Source: Nitrososphaerota archaeon
GTDB lineage: Archaea; Thermoproteota; Nitrososphaeria; Nitrososphaerales; Nitrosopumilaceae
Direction: 5' to 3'
Assembly: GCA_016871975.1 (NCBI GenBank)
Contig: VHBM01000003.1
Span: forward strand, 1 to 43,064
DNA: 43,064 nucleotides
Shown here: piece after piece, positions 10,131 to 20,013 of the stretch
How positions within the stretch are numbered: position 1 is the stretch's first letter
Layout of the letters: every line of letters starts with the position of its first letter
Translations under genes and position numbers: made by a program
Notes under the pieces: model-generated
Databases searched by the model: none
Told to the model about the DNA's origin: nothing
What the model saw: the letters and a program-made list of their open reading frames with translations, nothing else

Positions 10131-10286
10131 GGAAAAATATTGAGAAATTTACTATATCAGGACGTTGTCACAAATTTCCAGTTAACCACAGTCACATATA
10201 TCGCCGGATACAGCTCAGAAAAATTTCCATTATTAGTACAAGGAATTTAGCTTATCATCTTACCTAACCACTAGTGATCGTTTGAT

Positions 10287-11453
10287 ATGGTTAAGGAGAA
10301 TGGCCTTACTGTAAGTCTTGAAGAGTTTGGGCTAAGCAAGTATGAGGCAAAGGCCTATGTTACTTTGGTCTCTCATGGCACAATTTCTGCAAGCGAGGTT
10401 GCATATTACTCTAATCTTCCTCGAACCAAGATTTATCCAACTTTACTAAAACTAGAGAAAAAAAGACTGGTAATTATTTCCAAAAGCAAGCCAATAATGT
10501 GCACTGCAATTGCACCAGAAGATGCCTTTGATGATATTATTCAAGAGCATATAGACAAGGTAAACCAGATGAACACACTTGTTTCAAAGCTAAAGCGTGC
10601 AAGTGAGGAAAGCAAAAAGACAAGGGGTGCAGAAGAAAAAAGATATTTTCATATCAATTCAAACAATGTCCTAAACCAGCTTAAAATAATGACAGAGGGA
10701 ACAAAGTCATCAATTCAAGCCACTGTTGACAGTTGGGGACTAAACTTGCTTGCAGAGTGCAAAGAGCAGCTACTTTTAGTGCTAAGAAGAAATGTTGATG
10801 TAAAAATTATTGTTGCGCCATCACAGATTGGTTCTGAATCATTTTATGCAATACCAGATGGGGCAAAAATCAGAGTTGCAGATACTGTGCAAAACAGCTT
10901 TATTTTTGATCAGACAGAGGTGCTGCTAATTGATGGCGATAATGGAAAAGGTGCAGTGTTTTCTGCAACAGATGTTCTAGGCTCAAGTCAGGCCAAAGTA
11001 TTTTCACAAATGTGGGAAAATGCCCTAAAGACAGATGGCCTGTATGACATGGCAAAATCTGATGCCCAGTCAGTATATCGCATAATCCAGCTTGTAAGTC
11101 AAAACGGCCTTGGCTTTACTCTAAATTCTGCCATTGATTCAAAAAATTCAAGTGTTGATTTTCTAAAGCTGCTAGAAAAAGAGGGAATTAATCTAAAATC
11201 AAAGTCATTTGAGGACGTAACTGGCATAATCAACTCTGTATTACAGATAACATGTGCAGGTCATCTAAGCTATGATTCTGCCAAAAACAACATAACTGTA
11301 GAATCAAAGATAAATGGAGGCCATTCGCTTCCATGGACAAGCATGCTTGATCAGTATTTGCAAAGCTGCGGATACAATACAAAGCTAATTTACCAGAATC
11401 ATTCCCAAAAGGGAGAGAAAGTTTTCATCAAGATTCATCCAAACAAAAACTAA
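10287..11453 (+). CDS. TrmB-family transcriptional regulator
   Basis: N-terminal wHTH (LSKYEAKAYVTLVSHGTISASEVAYYSNLPRTKIYPTLLKLEKKRLV) typical of TrmB. Confidence 0.85.
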   Translation: MVKENGLTVSLEEFGLSKYEAKAYVTLVSHGTISASEVAYYSNLPRTKIYPTLLKLEKKRLVIISKSKPIMCTAIAPEDAFDDIIQEHIDKVNQMNTLVSKLKRASEESKKTRGAEEKRYFHINSNNVLNQLKIMTEGTKSSIQATVDSWGLNLLAECKEQLLLVLRRNVDVKIIVAPSQIGSESFYAIPDGAKIRVADTVQNSFIFDQTEVLLIDGDNGKGAVFSATDVLGSSQAKVFSQMWENALKTDGLYDMAKSDAQSVYRIIQLVSQNGLGFTLNSAIDSKNSSVDFLKLLEKEGINLKSKSFEDVTGIINSVLQITCAGHLSYDSAKNNITVESKINGGHSLPWTSMLDQYLQSCGYNTKLIYQNHSQKGEKVFIKIHPNKN

Positions 11454-11481
11454 AAACACGACACATTCCATCGTATTTTAA

Positions 11482-11937
11482 ATGATTGAAGAGAGGTTAA
11501 AGTCGCTAAACATAGTTCTGCCTAGTCCCCCAAAGCCTGCAGGTTCTTATGTACCTGTAACAATATCTGGCAAAACAGCCTATGTGTCAGGCCAGATCCC
11601 AATAACAGATGGCAAAATAACCCACAAAGGAAAGGTTCCAGTACAACAATCAGTTGAAGAGGCGCAAAAGGCAGCAAGACTGTGCATCATAAACGCACTG
11701 GCTCAGCTAAAAGCAGAGATTGGAAGTCTTGATAAAATTTCAAGAATTCTCAAAGTGTCTGGTTTTGTAAATTCAGCACCAGACTTTGTTGATCAACCAA
11801 AGGTGGTCAATGGCGCATCAGATCTTCTCTTTGAGATTTTTGGTGAAAAAGGAAAACATTCTAGAGTTGCAATAGGAGCTGCAAGCTTGCCACTTGACTC
11901 TACTGTTGAAATTGATATGATAGTTGAGCTTAGCTAA
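11482..11937 (+). CDS. RidA/YjgF/UK114 family protein
   Basis: PKPAGSYVPVTISGKTAYVSGQIP and IGAASLPLDSTVEIDMI motifs. Confidence 0.85.
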   Translation: MIEERLKSLNIVLPSPPKPAGSYVPVTISGKTAYVSGQIPITDGKITHKGKVPVQQSVEEAQKAARLCIINALAQLKAEIGSLDKISRILKVSGFVNSAPDFVDQPKVVNGASDLLFEIFGEKGKHSRVAIGAASLPLDSTVEIDMIVELS

Positions 11938-12940
11938 GCTTTGCGTTAAACGCTTTAAGAAATTTTGTCATCTTGTCTTTTGGGATGACTGCACCACATG
12001 CCTTGTCATGTCCTCCACCAGAGCCGCCAAGCGATGTGGCAAGTGGGTTTACTATTTTGCCAAGATGTAGCTTGCATGACCTTGAGCCACGTATTGACAC
12101 TGCGTATATTCCCTGCTCTGTTCTTTCCTTGTATGCAACGCCAACGTCTTTTCCTGACAATCCAAGTACAAAGTTTACAGCACCGCTTGCACCAGAATCC
12201 AAGACTTCCATGTATGCAAGGTTTTTCATTTTCTTCATTGATTTTTTTACTTGTAAAATAATTGATGCAAGCTTTGCAACCTGAAGCTGGGCAAACTCAA
12301 ATGTGTTTGGGATTTCATGTGGATATTTTGAGTCAGATAATTCCTCGACAAGATAGAGAAGATAGTCAGAATCTTTTTGATGTCCTGTTATGTTAAATGT
12401 CAACACGGTTGCACTAATTAATGCAAATTGCCTATCAAAGATTTGCAAAAGTTTTGCACCTATTGGCCTGTCTTCCATATAGTCAGTTATTGCAGCACAT
12501 GCTGCTACAAACTGTGCATGATCATTTAGTTTTGATTTGAATGCATCATAGACTTGTACGGTAGTGCATTCGTTAATGTCATGAATTACTTTGACTTTGA
12601 GCTTTTCAAGCTTTTTGATTATTTTATTATCCATATCATGGTGATCAATGTATGTTATTGCGATTTTATTTTTCCTAAGACTTGTCAGTATTTCGACAAA
12701 CTCGTCTTGATTTTTTTGACTAAGGCCTACATCGCAGATAAAAAGTGTCTTTAGTTTTTCATTGTCTTTTATTTTTGCAAGCGCATCCATCATGCCAGGA
12801 TAGTCAACAAGTACAGTATCGCCTCCAAATGCCTGCCTAATCAGTGCAGCTGCACTTATCCCATCAGCGTCTTCTTTGTGAGAAACGCAGAGGAGTCTGT
12901 CTCTTTTTGTTTTTTGTGTGCTAATTTCTGACATTTGCAA
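11930..12940 (-). CDS. DHH/DHHA1-family phosphoesterase (archaeal RecJ-like)
   Basis: SHKEDADGISAAALI, ITYIDHHDMD, C-terminal GGSGGGHDKACGA. Confidence 0.85.
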   Translation of the reverse strand: MQMSEISTQKTKRDRLLCVSHKEDADGISAAALIRQAFGGDTVLVDYPGMMDALAKIKDNEKLKTLFICDVGLSQKNQDEFVEILTSLRKNKIAITYIDHHDMDNKIIKKLEKLKVKVIHDINECTTVQVYDAFKSKLNDHAQFVAACAAITDYMEDRPIGAKLLQIFDRQFALISATVLTFNITGHQKDSDYLLYLVEELSDSKYPHEIPNTFEFAQLQVAKLASIILQVKKSMKKMKNLAYMEVLDSGASGAVNFVLGLSGKDVGVAYKERTEQGIYAVSIRGSRSCKLHLGKIVNPLATSLGGSGGGHDKACGAVIPKDKMTKFLKAFNAKLS

Positions 12941-12975
12941 AAAATCGAATCTGCCCTCATTTAAATTAAGAAAAG

Positions 12976-13188
12976 CTAGTGGTGGGTTTTATTATCAAAA
13001 GTTTTTGTTTTTGTAACAACCTTTTCCTCAGGAGTTTTTTTCAATGTACATGCGTACTCGTCATAAAATGAACGCCCGCTTAGTTGAGTAGATTTGTCTA
13101 TTTCCTGCAGTTTTAGTAATGACTCGCCTGAGGCATGAAGTATTTCCTCATCTACCTGCTTGATGTACTTGCGTTCTGCTTCTGACAT
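12976..13188 (-). CDS. Small hypothetical protein
   Basis: 70-aa ORF. Confidence 0.45.
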   Translation of the reverse strand: MSEAERKYIKQVDEEILHASGESLLKLQEIDKSTQLSGRSFYDEYACTLKKTPEEKVVTKTKTFDNKTHH

Positions 13189-13304
13189 TGATTTTAGATT
13201 AAAAATTTCGATTTATGGGGCGGCTTTGATAGATTAGACAATTTGCTAAATTTGGTGTCCCTTATTAGAAAGAATAATTAGTAATTTTCTTTCAATCTAA
13301 CTCA

Positions 13305-14483
13305 TTGGATACAAAAAATATCGGCCTAAGAGATATCGAGGTTGCAGATACTAGAATATCGGATATAGATGGAGAAAGAGGCAAGCTCATCTATCGTGGC
13401 TATGATATACTAGATCTTACAAAAAACTCTAATTTTGAGGAAACTGCATATCTTCTTCTTCATGACAGGCTGCCCTCAAAGACAGAGCTAGACGATTTTA
13501 GGGCAAGGCTTGCAGATGCACGCCTGATCCCAACTCACATGCAAGAGAACATGGGAAACTGGAGAAAGGATGCAGATCCCATGGATGCGCTTCAGGCCTT
13601 TGTTGCAGCACTTGGAGGCTATTATGATGAAGAGTTTTCAAGCAAGAATGCAAGCTATGATAGGGCAATCAATCTTATCGCAAAGGTTCCAACAATTGTA
13701 GTAAGCTGGGAAAGAATCAGAAATAATAAAAAAATCATAAACCCAGATCCAAAGCTAAGCCATGCAGCAAACTTTCTTTACATGCTTACTGGCGAAAAGC
13801 CTGACCCAGAGATAGAAAAAGTCTTAGATGTTTGTCTTATTTTGCATGCAGACCACAGCTTTAATGCATCAACATTTGCTGCAAGACAGGTCGCATCAAC
13901 GCGAGCCCATATGTTCTCTGCTGCAAGTGCTGCAATTGGGGCACTAAGTGGCGAGCTACATGGCGGCGCAAACTATGAGGTAATGAAGATGTTACTTGAG
14001 ATTCAGACTATGGACAATGTAGAGCCATGGATTATAGAACAAATAGAAAAAGGAAACAGGATTATGGGAATGGGTCATGCAGTATACAAGACATTTGACC
14101 CGCGAGCTTTGGTGCTAAAGGAACTTTCAAAAAAGTTGGCAAAAAAAACAGGTCAGCCTTGGTATGACATTACAGAAAAAGTAGAACATGTGACTATTCG
14201 CGAGATGAAAAACAGAAAAGGAATTGATATCTACCCAAATGTTGACCTGTATAGTGCATCAGTATACTATATGATGGGAATACCAATGGACCTTAATACG
14301 CCACTTTTTGCAGTATCTAGATGTGCTGGATGGGCAGCTCACATAATCGAAGAAAAATTTGCAGAGGCTGCACCAAAGCCTGCATTGTATAGACCAAAGG
14401 CATCTTATGTTGGAAAATATTGTGGGCCAGAAGGCTGCAAGTATACTCCACTTGATCTAAGACCTGAACCACAGGTAAGTTAA
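13305..14483 (+). CDS. gltA: Citrate synthase (TTG start)
   Basis: GLRDIEVADTRISDIDGERGKLIYRGYDI, LHADHSFNAS, GMGHAVYKTFDPRA. Confidence 0.95.
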   Translation: MDTKNIGLRDIEVADTRISDIDGERGKLIYRGYDILDLTKNSNFEETAYLLLHDRLPSKTELDDFRARLADARLIPTHMQENMGNWRKDADPMDALQAFVAALGGYYDEEFSSKNASYDRAINLIAKVPTIVVSWERIRNNKKIINPDPKLSHAANFLYMLTGEKPDPEIEKVLDVCLILHADHSFNASTFAARQVASTRAHMFSAASAAIGALSGELHGGANYEVMKMLLEIQTMDNVEPWIIEQIEKGNRIMGMGHAVYKTFDPRALVLKELSKKLAKKTGQPWYDITEKVEHVTIREMKNRKGIDIYPNVDLYSASVYYMMGIPMDLNTPLFAVSRCAGWAAHIIEEKFAEAAPKPALYRPKASYVGKYCGPEGCKYTPLDLRPEPQVS

Positions 14484-14686
14484 TTTCTTGAGTTAAGCCA
14501 CTGTTTTGCTCTAGAGTTTACGTCGTGTTTGTAAAGAACCTCAAAGACCATGTCATAAAATGACACTCCTTTTTGTCGTGCCTGTTCATCAAGCCACTTT
14601 ATTCCATCTGCAAGTTCTGGGTCATATTGTGCAAACTCAACTAGATCATCGACCATCTTTGTAAAGAAGGAGTGTGATTCAAGCAT
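14480..14686 (-). CDS. Small hypothetical protein (start trimmed from track ORF 14480-14896)
   Basis: MLESHSFFTKMVDDLVEFAQYDPELADGIKWLDEQARQKGVSFYDMVFEVLYKHD...; the N-terminal extension in the track reads as intergenic. Confidence 0.5.
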   Translation of the reverse strand: MLESHSFFTKMVDDLVEFAQYDPELADGIKWLDEQARQKGVSFYDMVFEVLYKHDVNSRAKQWLNSRN

Positions 14687-14763
14687 TGCATTGGCATTTC
14701 CAAGTATGCTATTCAGACGTAAATTCAAATTATATAGACAAATGACACCTTTTTGGTTGACAT

Positions 14764-15147
14764 ATGAAGCACATTTTTTACTGTGATGGAAATCAAAAAA
14801 AGATTGCATGGGTAATACAGACAGATGGTAATGCAGTAGAACAACAGCGAGACCATGCAGACATTTACCTAGACAAGGTAACAGATGAACAATCAAAGTT
14901 CATTGCACTGCATGTTGGAGTTTTTTGGGGAATTGGAAAATTTATCATAAAAAATAATGATAGCATAAGTATCATGCTTGATTCTAAATCAATGTTTGAG
15001 CATCTCAATGGGGATAAGGAAAACACTGACTCCTTTATACAAAATAGAGCACAATTTATCAATCAGATTGTAGAGCAGAGAAAGCTAAATGTAGAGTGTC
15101 ATTTAATTGACGCAAAAGATAACGTGGCACACAAATTACTTGATTAA
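14764..15147 (+). CDS. RNase H-like fold protein
   Basis: N-terminal FYCDG, central IMLDSKSMFEHL, C-terminal HLIDAKDNVAHKLLD resemble RNase HI catalytic strand pattern. Confidence 0.55.
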   Translation: MKHIFYCDGNQKKIAWVIQTDGNAVEQQRDHADIYLDKVTDEQSKFIALHVGVFWGIGKFIIKNNDSISIMLDSKSMFEHLNGDKENTDSFIQNRAQFINQIVEQRKLNVECHLIDAKDNVAHKLLD

Positions 15148-15252
15148 AGCTTTAGTTTTCATAATTGCCACTTACGATTTAATTTACCAAAATATTGATA
15201 AATATCTAAGAACGATTTGTATTAGATCGTATATCAGGACGTTGAAAATAGG

Positions 15253-15333
15253 ATGGAAGAATACGGCGAAATGTATTTCCACGCAGAAAAAGTCAAGCGA
15301 ATGAAAAAAAGAGACCGAAGAAAACGGGATTAA
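15253..15333 (+). CDS. Possible 26-aa highly charged microprotein MEEYGEMYFHAEKVKRMKKRDRRKRD
   Basis: ATG...TAA by hand translation, preceded by an A/G-rich stretch; not in track. Confidence 0.3.
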   Translation: MEEYGEMYFHAEKVKRMKKRDRRKRD

Positions 15334-15342
15334 TTTTTTAAT

Positions 15343-16620
15343 CTAGTTTAGAATCAAGCCTATATCCATCAGATTAGTGTGCGTGTAACCTGTTTTAACT
15401 AGGCCGCCATATTTTTTAAAAAAAGAGTTTGAATCATTGTTTTTTAAATAATTTTGAATATTTTTTGCACTTACAGTATTGTCAGTAATTGCTCCTGCAA
15501 ATTTTGTATTTCCATCAATTCCATCTGTTCCTACAGATGCAAAAGTAAATCTATTTTTTTTATTCTGCATCTGTTGCAAAATGCGCAGAACAAGTTCCTG
15601 ATTTCTTCCACCTTTTCCATTTCCAGTTACATTAACTGTTGGTTCGCCCCCAAAAATAATACAAGTATGATGTCTTTTTTGAATCAAAGTTGCTAGTTTT
15701 TTAGCAACACTTGTCACATTGCCAGAAGTTGTGATAGTTTTTGTAACAAAGCCAAACTGCCTTGATTTTTTACTCATTGCATCAAGCAAATCGCGATTTT
15801 GTGCAATAATGATGTTGTTTATTTTTGGATGCTTTGGTGTTTCTTGGATTTTTCCTTTCATCCCAGCGTTGAATCGCCTGATTATTTTATTTGAGATTAA
15901 TTTTCCAAGTTTGTATTTTTTTATTATCTCAAGTGCATCATCAAATGTGGTATTGTCATGGTATGCATAGCCAGATGCTATTGATGATAGATCATCGCCG
16001 ATAACATCTGACATTACAAATGCGACAGCATCACAGCCAAGATTCTCAACTAGTTTTCCACCTTTTATTGCAGAAAGATGTTTTCTAATGCAGTTGATTT
16101 CGTGTATTGTTGCGCCTGATTTTATCAAAACTTGGTTAACGTGTTTTTTTTCTTCAAATGTAATTCCTTCTGGCACACACATTAATGCAGAAGAGCCACC
16201 AGATACAAGAAAAATAATAAACTCACGATTTGTTCTGTTTTCTACAAATTCTTTGACAGCCTTTCCCGCTCTGTAGCTTTGTAAAGTCGGCAGCGGATGA
16301 CCTGCATAAATGACTTGAAATTTCTTATTTTTGATCAGAGATTTTGTTCCTTTTGGCACTACAACTATGCCTCCATCAATTTTTGTAATGTCATCTACTG
16401 TCTTTGCCATAGAGTCTGCGGCTTTGCCAAAGGCTACCAAGTAGATTTTGTCGTATTTTTCTAGATTAATCGTCTTTTTACCTACAATGATTTGATTCTT
16501 TTTGATAAATTTTGGCAGTATTTTTTGCGGCAAGGCTTGCGCAATTCCAAATTCTATAATGTCAGTTGCGATTTTTTTATGTCTGGTTTTTGTTAATTCT
16601 TTGTAATTTTGTATAATCAT
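15343..16620 (-). CDS. Glycerate kinase (MOFRL family, GckA-like)
   Basis: VSGGSSALMCVPEGITFEEK, GGEPTVNVTGNGKGGRNQELVL, SVGTDGIDG. Confidence 0.92.
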   Translation of the reverse strand: MIIQNYKELTKTRHKKIATDIIEFGIAQALPQKILPKFIKKNQIIVGKKTINLEKYDKIYLVAFGKAADSMAKTVDDITKIDGGIVVVPKGTKSLIKNKKFQVIYAGHPLPTLQSYRAGKAVKEFVENRTNREFIIFLVSGGSSALMCVPEGITFEEKKHVNQVLIKSGATIHEINCIRKHLSAIKGGKLVENLGCDAVAFVMSDVIGDDLSSIASGYAYHDNTTFDDALEIIKKYKLGKLISNKIIRRFNAGMKGKIQETPKHPKINNIIIAQNRDLLDAMSKKSRQFGFVTKTITTSGNVTSVAKKLATLIQKRHHTCIIFGGEPTVNVTGNGKGGRNQELVLRILQQMQNKKNRFTFASVGTDGIDGNTKFAGAITDNTVSAKNIQNYLKNNDSNSFFKKYGGLVKTGYTHTNLMDIGLILN

Positions 16621-16714
16621 TAAAAGATAATTCTAATGTTTTAATATCAATACTTTTGTTCCGAGTTTGAATGTGACATCAAGATATAATAATGATTAAG
16701 AATTTCATTTTCCC

Positions 16715-17659
16715 ATGCATGCTGTAAAAATTCCAAAAATAATTAATTTTGGAAAAAATGCATTAGGCGAAACACAGTATCCAAAAAACGCACTAGTTGT
16801 AACAACGGCACCACCAAATATTTCAGGAAAGTGGCTTGCCAAGATGGGAATTCAAGATTACATGTTATATGACAAAGTCACTCCAGAACCATCAATTGAT
16901 GACGTGAAGACAGTGATTGCACAGTTCAAGGACAAGAATCCGTCTGTATTGATCGGTCTTGGTGGAGGAAGTTCGATGGATGTTGTAAAATATGCTTCAG
17001 CAGAAATGGGCAAGCAAAAGATTTTGATCCCAACTACATTTGGCACAGGTGCTGAAATGACAACGTATTGCGTTTTAAAATTTGATGGAAAGAAAAAGCT
17101 GTTGCGCGAGGATAAATTCCTTGCAGATATGGCAGTAGTTGATTTCTACTTTATGGATGGAACACCAGAACAAATTATCAAAAATTCTGTATGTGATGCT
17201 TGTGCACAAGCAACCGAAGGATATGACAGCAAGCTTGGAAATGAATTCACAAGAACATTGTGCAAGGAAGCATTTGATGTCTTGTATGATGCTATAATGA
17301 ATGACAAGCCAGAAAACTATCCTTATGGCTCGATGTTATCAGGCATGGGCTTTGGCAACTGCTCAACAACACTAGGACATGCATTATCGTATGTCTTTTC
17401 AAATGAAGGAGTTCCACATGGATATTCACTTTCGTCATGCACTACTGTTGCACACAAATTCAACAAATCAATCTTCTATGATAGATTCAAACAAATAGTA
17501 AAGAAGCTTGGTTTTGAAAAACTGGACCTTAAAGCACCAGTTGATGTGGCAGCAGAAACTGTAATGACAGATAGAGGACATCTTGACCCAAATCCAATTC
17601 CAGTAACAAAAGAAGACATAATGAAATGTCTAAATGACATTAAATCAGGAAACCTGTAA
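16715..17659 (+). CDS. Iron-containing alcohol dehydrogenase family (candidate malonic/succinic semialdehyde reductase)
   Basis: IGLGGGSSMDVVKYA, IPTTFGTGAEMT, GHALSY...GVPHGYSLS Fe-ADH motifs. Confidence 0.85.
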   Translation: MHAVKIPKIINFGKNALGETQYPKNALVVTTAPPNISGKWLAKMGIQDYMLYDKVTPEPSIDDVKTVIAQFKDKNPSVLIGLGGGSSMDVVKYASAEMGKQKILIPTTFGTGAEMTTYCVLKFDGKKKLLREDKFLADMAVVDFYFMDGTPEQIIKNSVCDACAQATEGYDSKLGNEFTRTLCKEAFDVLYDAIMNDKPENYPYGSMLSGMGFGNCSTTLGHALSYVFSNEGVPHGYSLSSCTTVAHKFNKSIFYDRFKQIVKKLGFEKLDLKAPVDVAAETVMTDRGHLDPNPIPVTKEDIMKCLNDIKSGNL

Positions 17660-17749
17660 ATTCAAAAACATTTTTTAATTTTTTATAAAGTGCGAAATTC
17701 ATAAAATTTCCTAGACTTTAATAACGTCAAAAAATACCCTAACGGTATC

Positions 17750-18838
17750 ATGGCGTTCTTGAAGTTTGGAATTCAAAACGGACTTAATGTAGCAAGAGCC
17801 GGATATTCTGAAGACCAAATCTTGACTGCATGTATTTTAGCTGATAGAACAGGATACGATTCTATTTGGTATATGGACCACACAAATGTTCCGCAATGGA
17901 AAAATGCTGTGGTTCTTGACCCCTGGGTGATGCTATCTGCAATTGCTGCAACAACAAACAAGGTTGAGATTGGCACATGTGTTACCGATGCAATACGCAG
18001 ACATCCATCAAACATTGCACTAGCTACGATTACACTAGATAGAGTATCAAAAGGCAGGGCGGCACTTGGCATTGGTGCAGGGGAAGCACAGAACCTAAAA
18101 GAATTTTGCATTCCTTTTGAAAAACCAGTTTCAAAGTGGGAAGAACAAATCCAAGTAATACAATTGCTTTTTGGCTCAACTCCTGACCACAGGGTTAGCT
18201 ATGACGGAAAATTTTACAAATTAGAAGAAGCTTGTCTTCAGGCAAAACCGATTAGAAAACCACAGCCTCCAATCTACATGGCATCTGGAGGCCAGCGAAC
18301 ACTAGAGCTTACAGGAAAATATGGGGATGGCTGGATTCCAATTGGCTACACGCCTGAGCTATTCGAGGATCATGCCGCAATTATTAAAAAATCAATGAAA
18401 GAAAATGGCCGAAATCATGACGATTTTAACTTTGCACTAGATATTGATGTGTATTTTTCTGATGATGCAGAAGAATCATGGGCAAAAATGAAAGAAGCAG
18501 TAAAGGTCAGCTTGTTCAAGCCAGAAGTTTTGCGTGTACACAAACTAAAAGAAATTGAAGGATTTGATTTTAAAAAATACTTTACAGAATATTCAATGTC
18601 AAATCAAGAGTGGATTGTAAAGATGCGCGAAGCTGCAAAGACGATTCCTGATCCTGTTGCACGATCATCGACAGCTGTTGGAACACCAGAGGATGTGATC
18701 CCAATCTTTGAGCGTTTTATGAAGGCAGGTGTGAATCATTTTATAATTCGATTTTGGGGCAAAAACTATTTTGGCTCAATTGATAAATTTGCAAGCGAAG
18801 TTATGCCTCATCTAAGAAAAGAAACAAAAAACAAGTAA
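17750..18838 (+). CDS. LLM-class flavin/F420-dependent oxidoreductase (Mer-like)
   Basis: Luciferase-like TIM-barrel motifs: IEIGTCVTDAIRRHP, GRAALGIGAGEA, PIYMASGG. Confidence 0.88.
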   Translation: MAFLKFGIQNGLNVARAGYSEDQILTACILADRTGYDSIWYMDHTNVPQWKNAVVLDPWVMLSAIAATTNKVEIGTCVTDAIRRHPSNIALATITLDRVSKGRAALGIGAGEAQNLKEFCIPFEKPVSKWEEQIQVIQLLFGSTPDHRVSYDGKFYKLEEACLQAKPIRKPQPPIYMASGGQRTLELTGKYGDGWIPIGYTPELFEDHAAIIKKSMKENGRNHDDFNFALDIDVYFSDDAEESWAKMKEAVKVSLFKPEVLRVHKLKEIEGFDFKKYFTEYSMSNQEWIVKMREAAKTIPDPVARSSTAVGTPEDVIPIFERFMKAGVNHFIIRFWGKNYFGSIDKFASEVMPHLRKETKNK

Positions 18839-18902
18839 AGCATTTTCCAAAGCGCCTAAAGCAATCTAGATTTAATAGTATTTCAAAAGAAGAACAAGAG
18901 TA

Positions 18903-19535
18903 ATGCAGCTATTAGGAAGATTGGAGATAAAATCAAAGGAAAAGATTGTCCAGTTTTTAAATCAAGAGCATACAGGAAGGATCTGCAGTATTGATGAAAA
19001 TGGCTATCCCCAGATTATTCCAATGAATTTTGTGTTTTTAAATGACTCAATATACATGCATTCTCATACAAGAGGCGAAAAGCTAGACAATATCAGACGC
19101 AATGACAAAGTAGGCTTTGAAGTAGATAAAAGTCTGGAATTTTTGCCATCATATTTTACCCACCCAACGGATGCCTCACAGGCAGATACTCTTTACATCA
19201 GTGTTGTAATCAAGGGCAGAGGAAAAATAATAGAAGACAGATCAGAAAAAACAATTGCACTAAATGGTTTGATGAAAAAATATCAGCCAGAGGGGGGTTA
19301 TGAACCAATTAAACCAGAAATGGCAGTAGTAGAGGGGGTTGCAATTATCAAAGTAATACCAGAGTCGATGAAAGGAAAGTACAAGGTAGGACAGCATCTC
19401 CAAAAAAATGAGCGAACAAAATTAGCACAACAAATTCTTGAACACAAATCAAAGACTGCAAAAGAAACATTGCACGTAATGGGCTTTGAGGTTGTAGGAA
19501 ATGATGTCAAGATGGTTGAAGACCCATCTTGGTAG
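18903..19535 (+). CDS. Pyridoxamine 5'-phosphate oxidase-family FMN-binding protein
   Basis: GRICSIDENGYPQIIPMNFVFLNDSIYMHSHTRGEKLDNIRRNDKVGFEVD. Confidence 0.8.
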   Translation: MQLLGRLEIKSKEKIVQFLNQEHTGRICSIDENGYPQIIPMNFVFLNDSIYMHSHTRGEKLDNIRRNDKVGFEVDKSLEFLPSYFTHPTDASQADTLYISVVIKGRGKIIEDRSEKTIALNGLMKKYQPEGGYEPIKPEMAVVEGVAIIKVIPESMKGKYKVGQHLQKNERTKLAQQILEHKSKTAKETLHVMGFEVVGNDVKMVEDPSW

Positions 19536-19627
19536 AATCTGAAGCCGTTGTGAAATAAAGGGTTGTAACTAGTAAACACTGTTTTCTTCGAAATTATTTT
19601 ACGTGAGGTAAATTCCGGTTTAATTTC

Positions 19628-19852
19628 ATGGAAGAAAAAGAGCTAGTAGATTATGTATCAGAGTGTCTTGATATTATCGATGCAAATCTAGAGATTCTCT
19701 CAGATATTGAATTTGAAATCGAGCAACAAAAAGACGACGCGATTGTTTCAAACATGCAGCTGCATGACTTGATTGACATGACACAAGATGTTGCAGATTC
19801 TATAAAGATTAGAAAAGCAGAAGCTAGCTATATGCGTCGACAGTTTGACTAG
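19628..19852 (+). CDS. Small hypothetical acidic helical protein
   Basis: 74-aa ORF. Confidence 0.45.
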   Translation: MEEKELVDYVSECLDIIDANLEILSDIEFEIEQQKDDAIVSNMQLHDLIDMTQDVADSIKIRKAEASYMRRQFD

Positions 19853-19962
19853 TTAGCTACTACTTCGATTGGTTTTTCTTGTTTTTGCTTTGCCTCTTTT
19901 TGCATTTTTGCTAGCAAAGCTGCAAGTTGTGCCTCATGAATCTCATCTAGTGTTTCGCACAT
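19849..19962 (-). CDS. Possible 37-aa microprotein MCETLDEIHEAQLAALLAKMQKEAKQKQEKPIEVVAN
   Basis: Hand-translated minus strand ORF. Confidence 0.3.
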   Translation of the reverse strand: MCETLDEIHEAQLAALLAKMQKEAKQKQEKPIEVVAN

Positions 19963-20013
19963 ACAGTACAATCTTGTAACAAATACTTAAACGCTTTTTA
20001 TGATTTAGAATAG

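Noticed and set aside
10153-10167. Repeated 15-mer TATATCAGGACGTTG (also 15230-15244) as a defined regulatory element
   Set aside because: One shared 15-mer in a 43-kb AT-rich window is compatible with chance; kept only as a side note.
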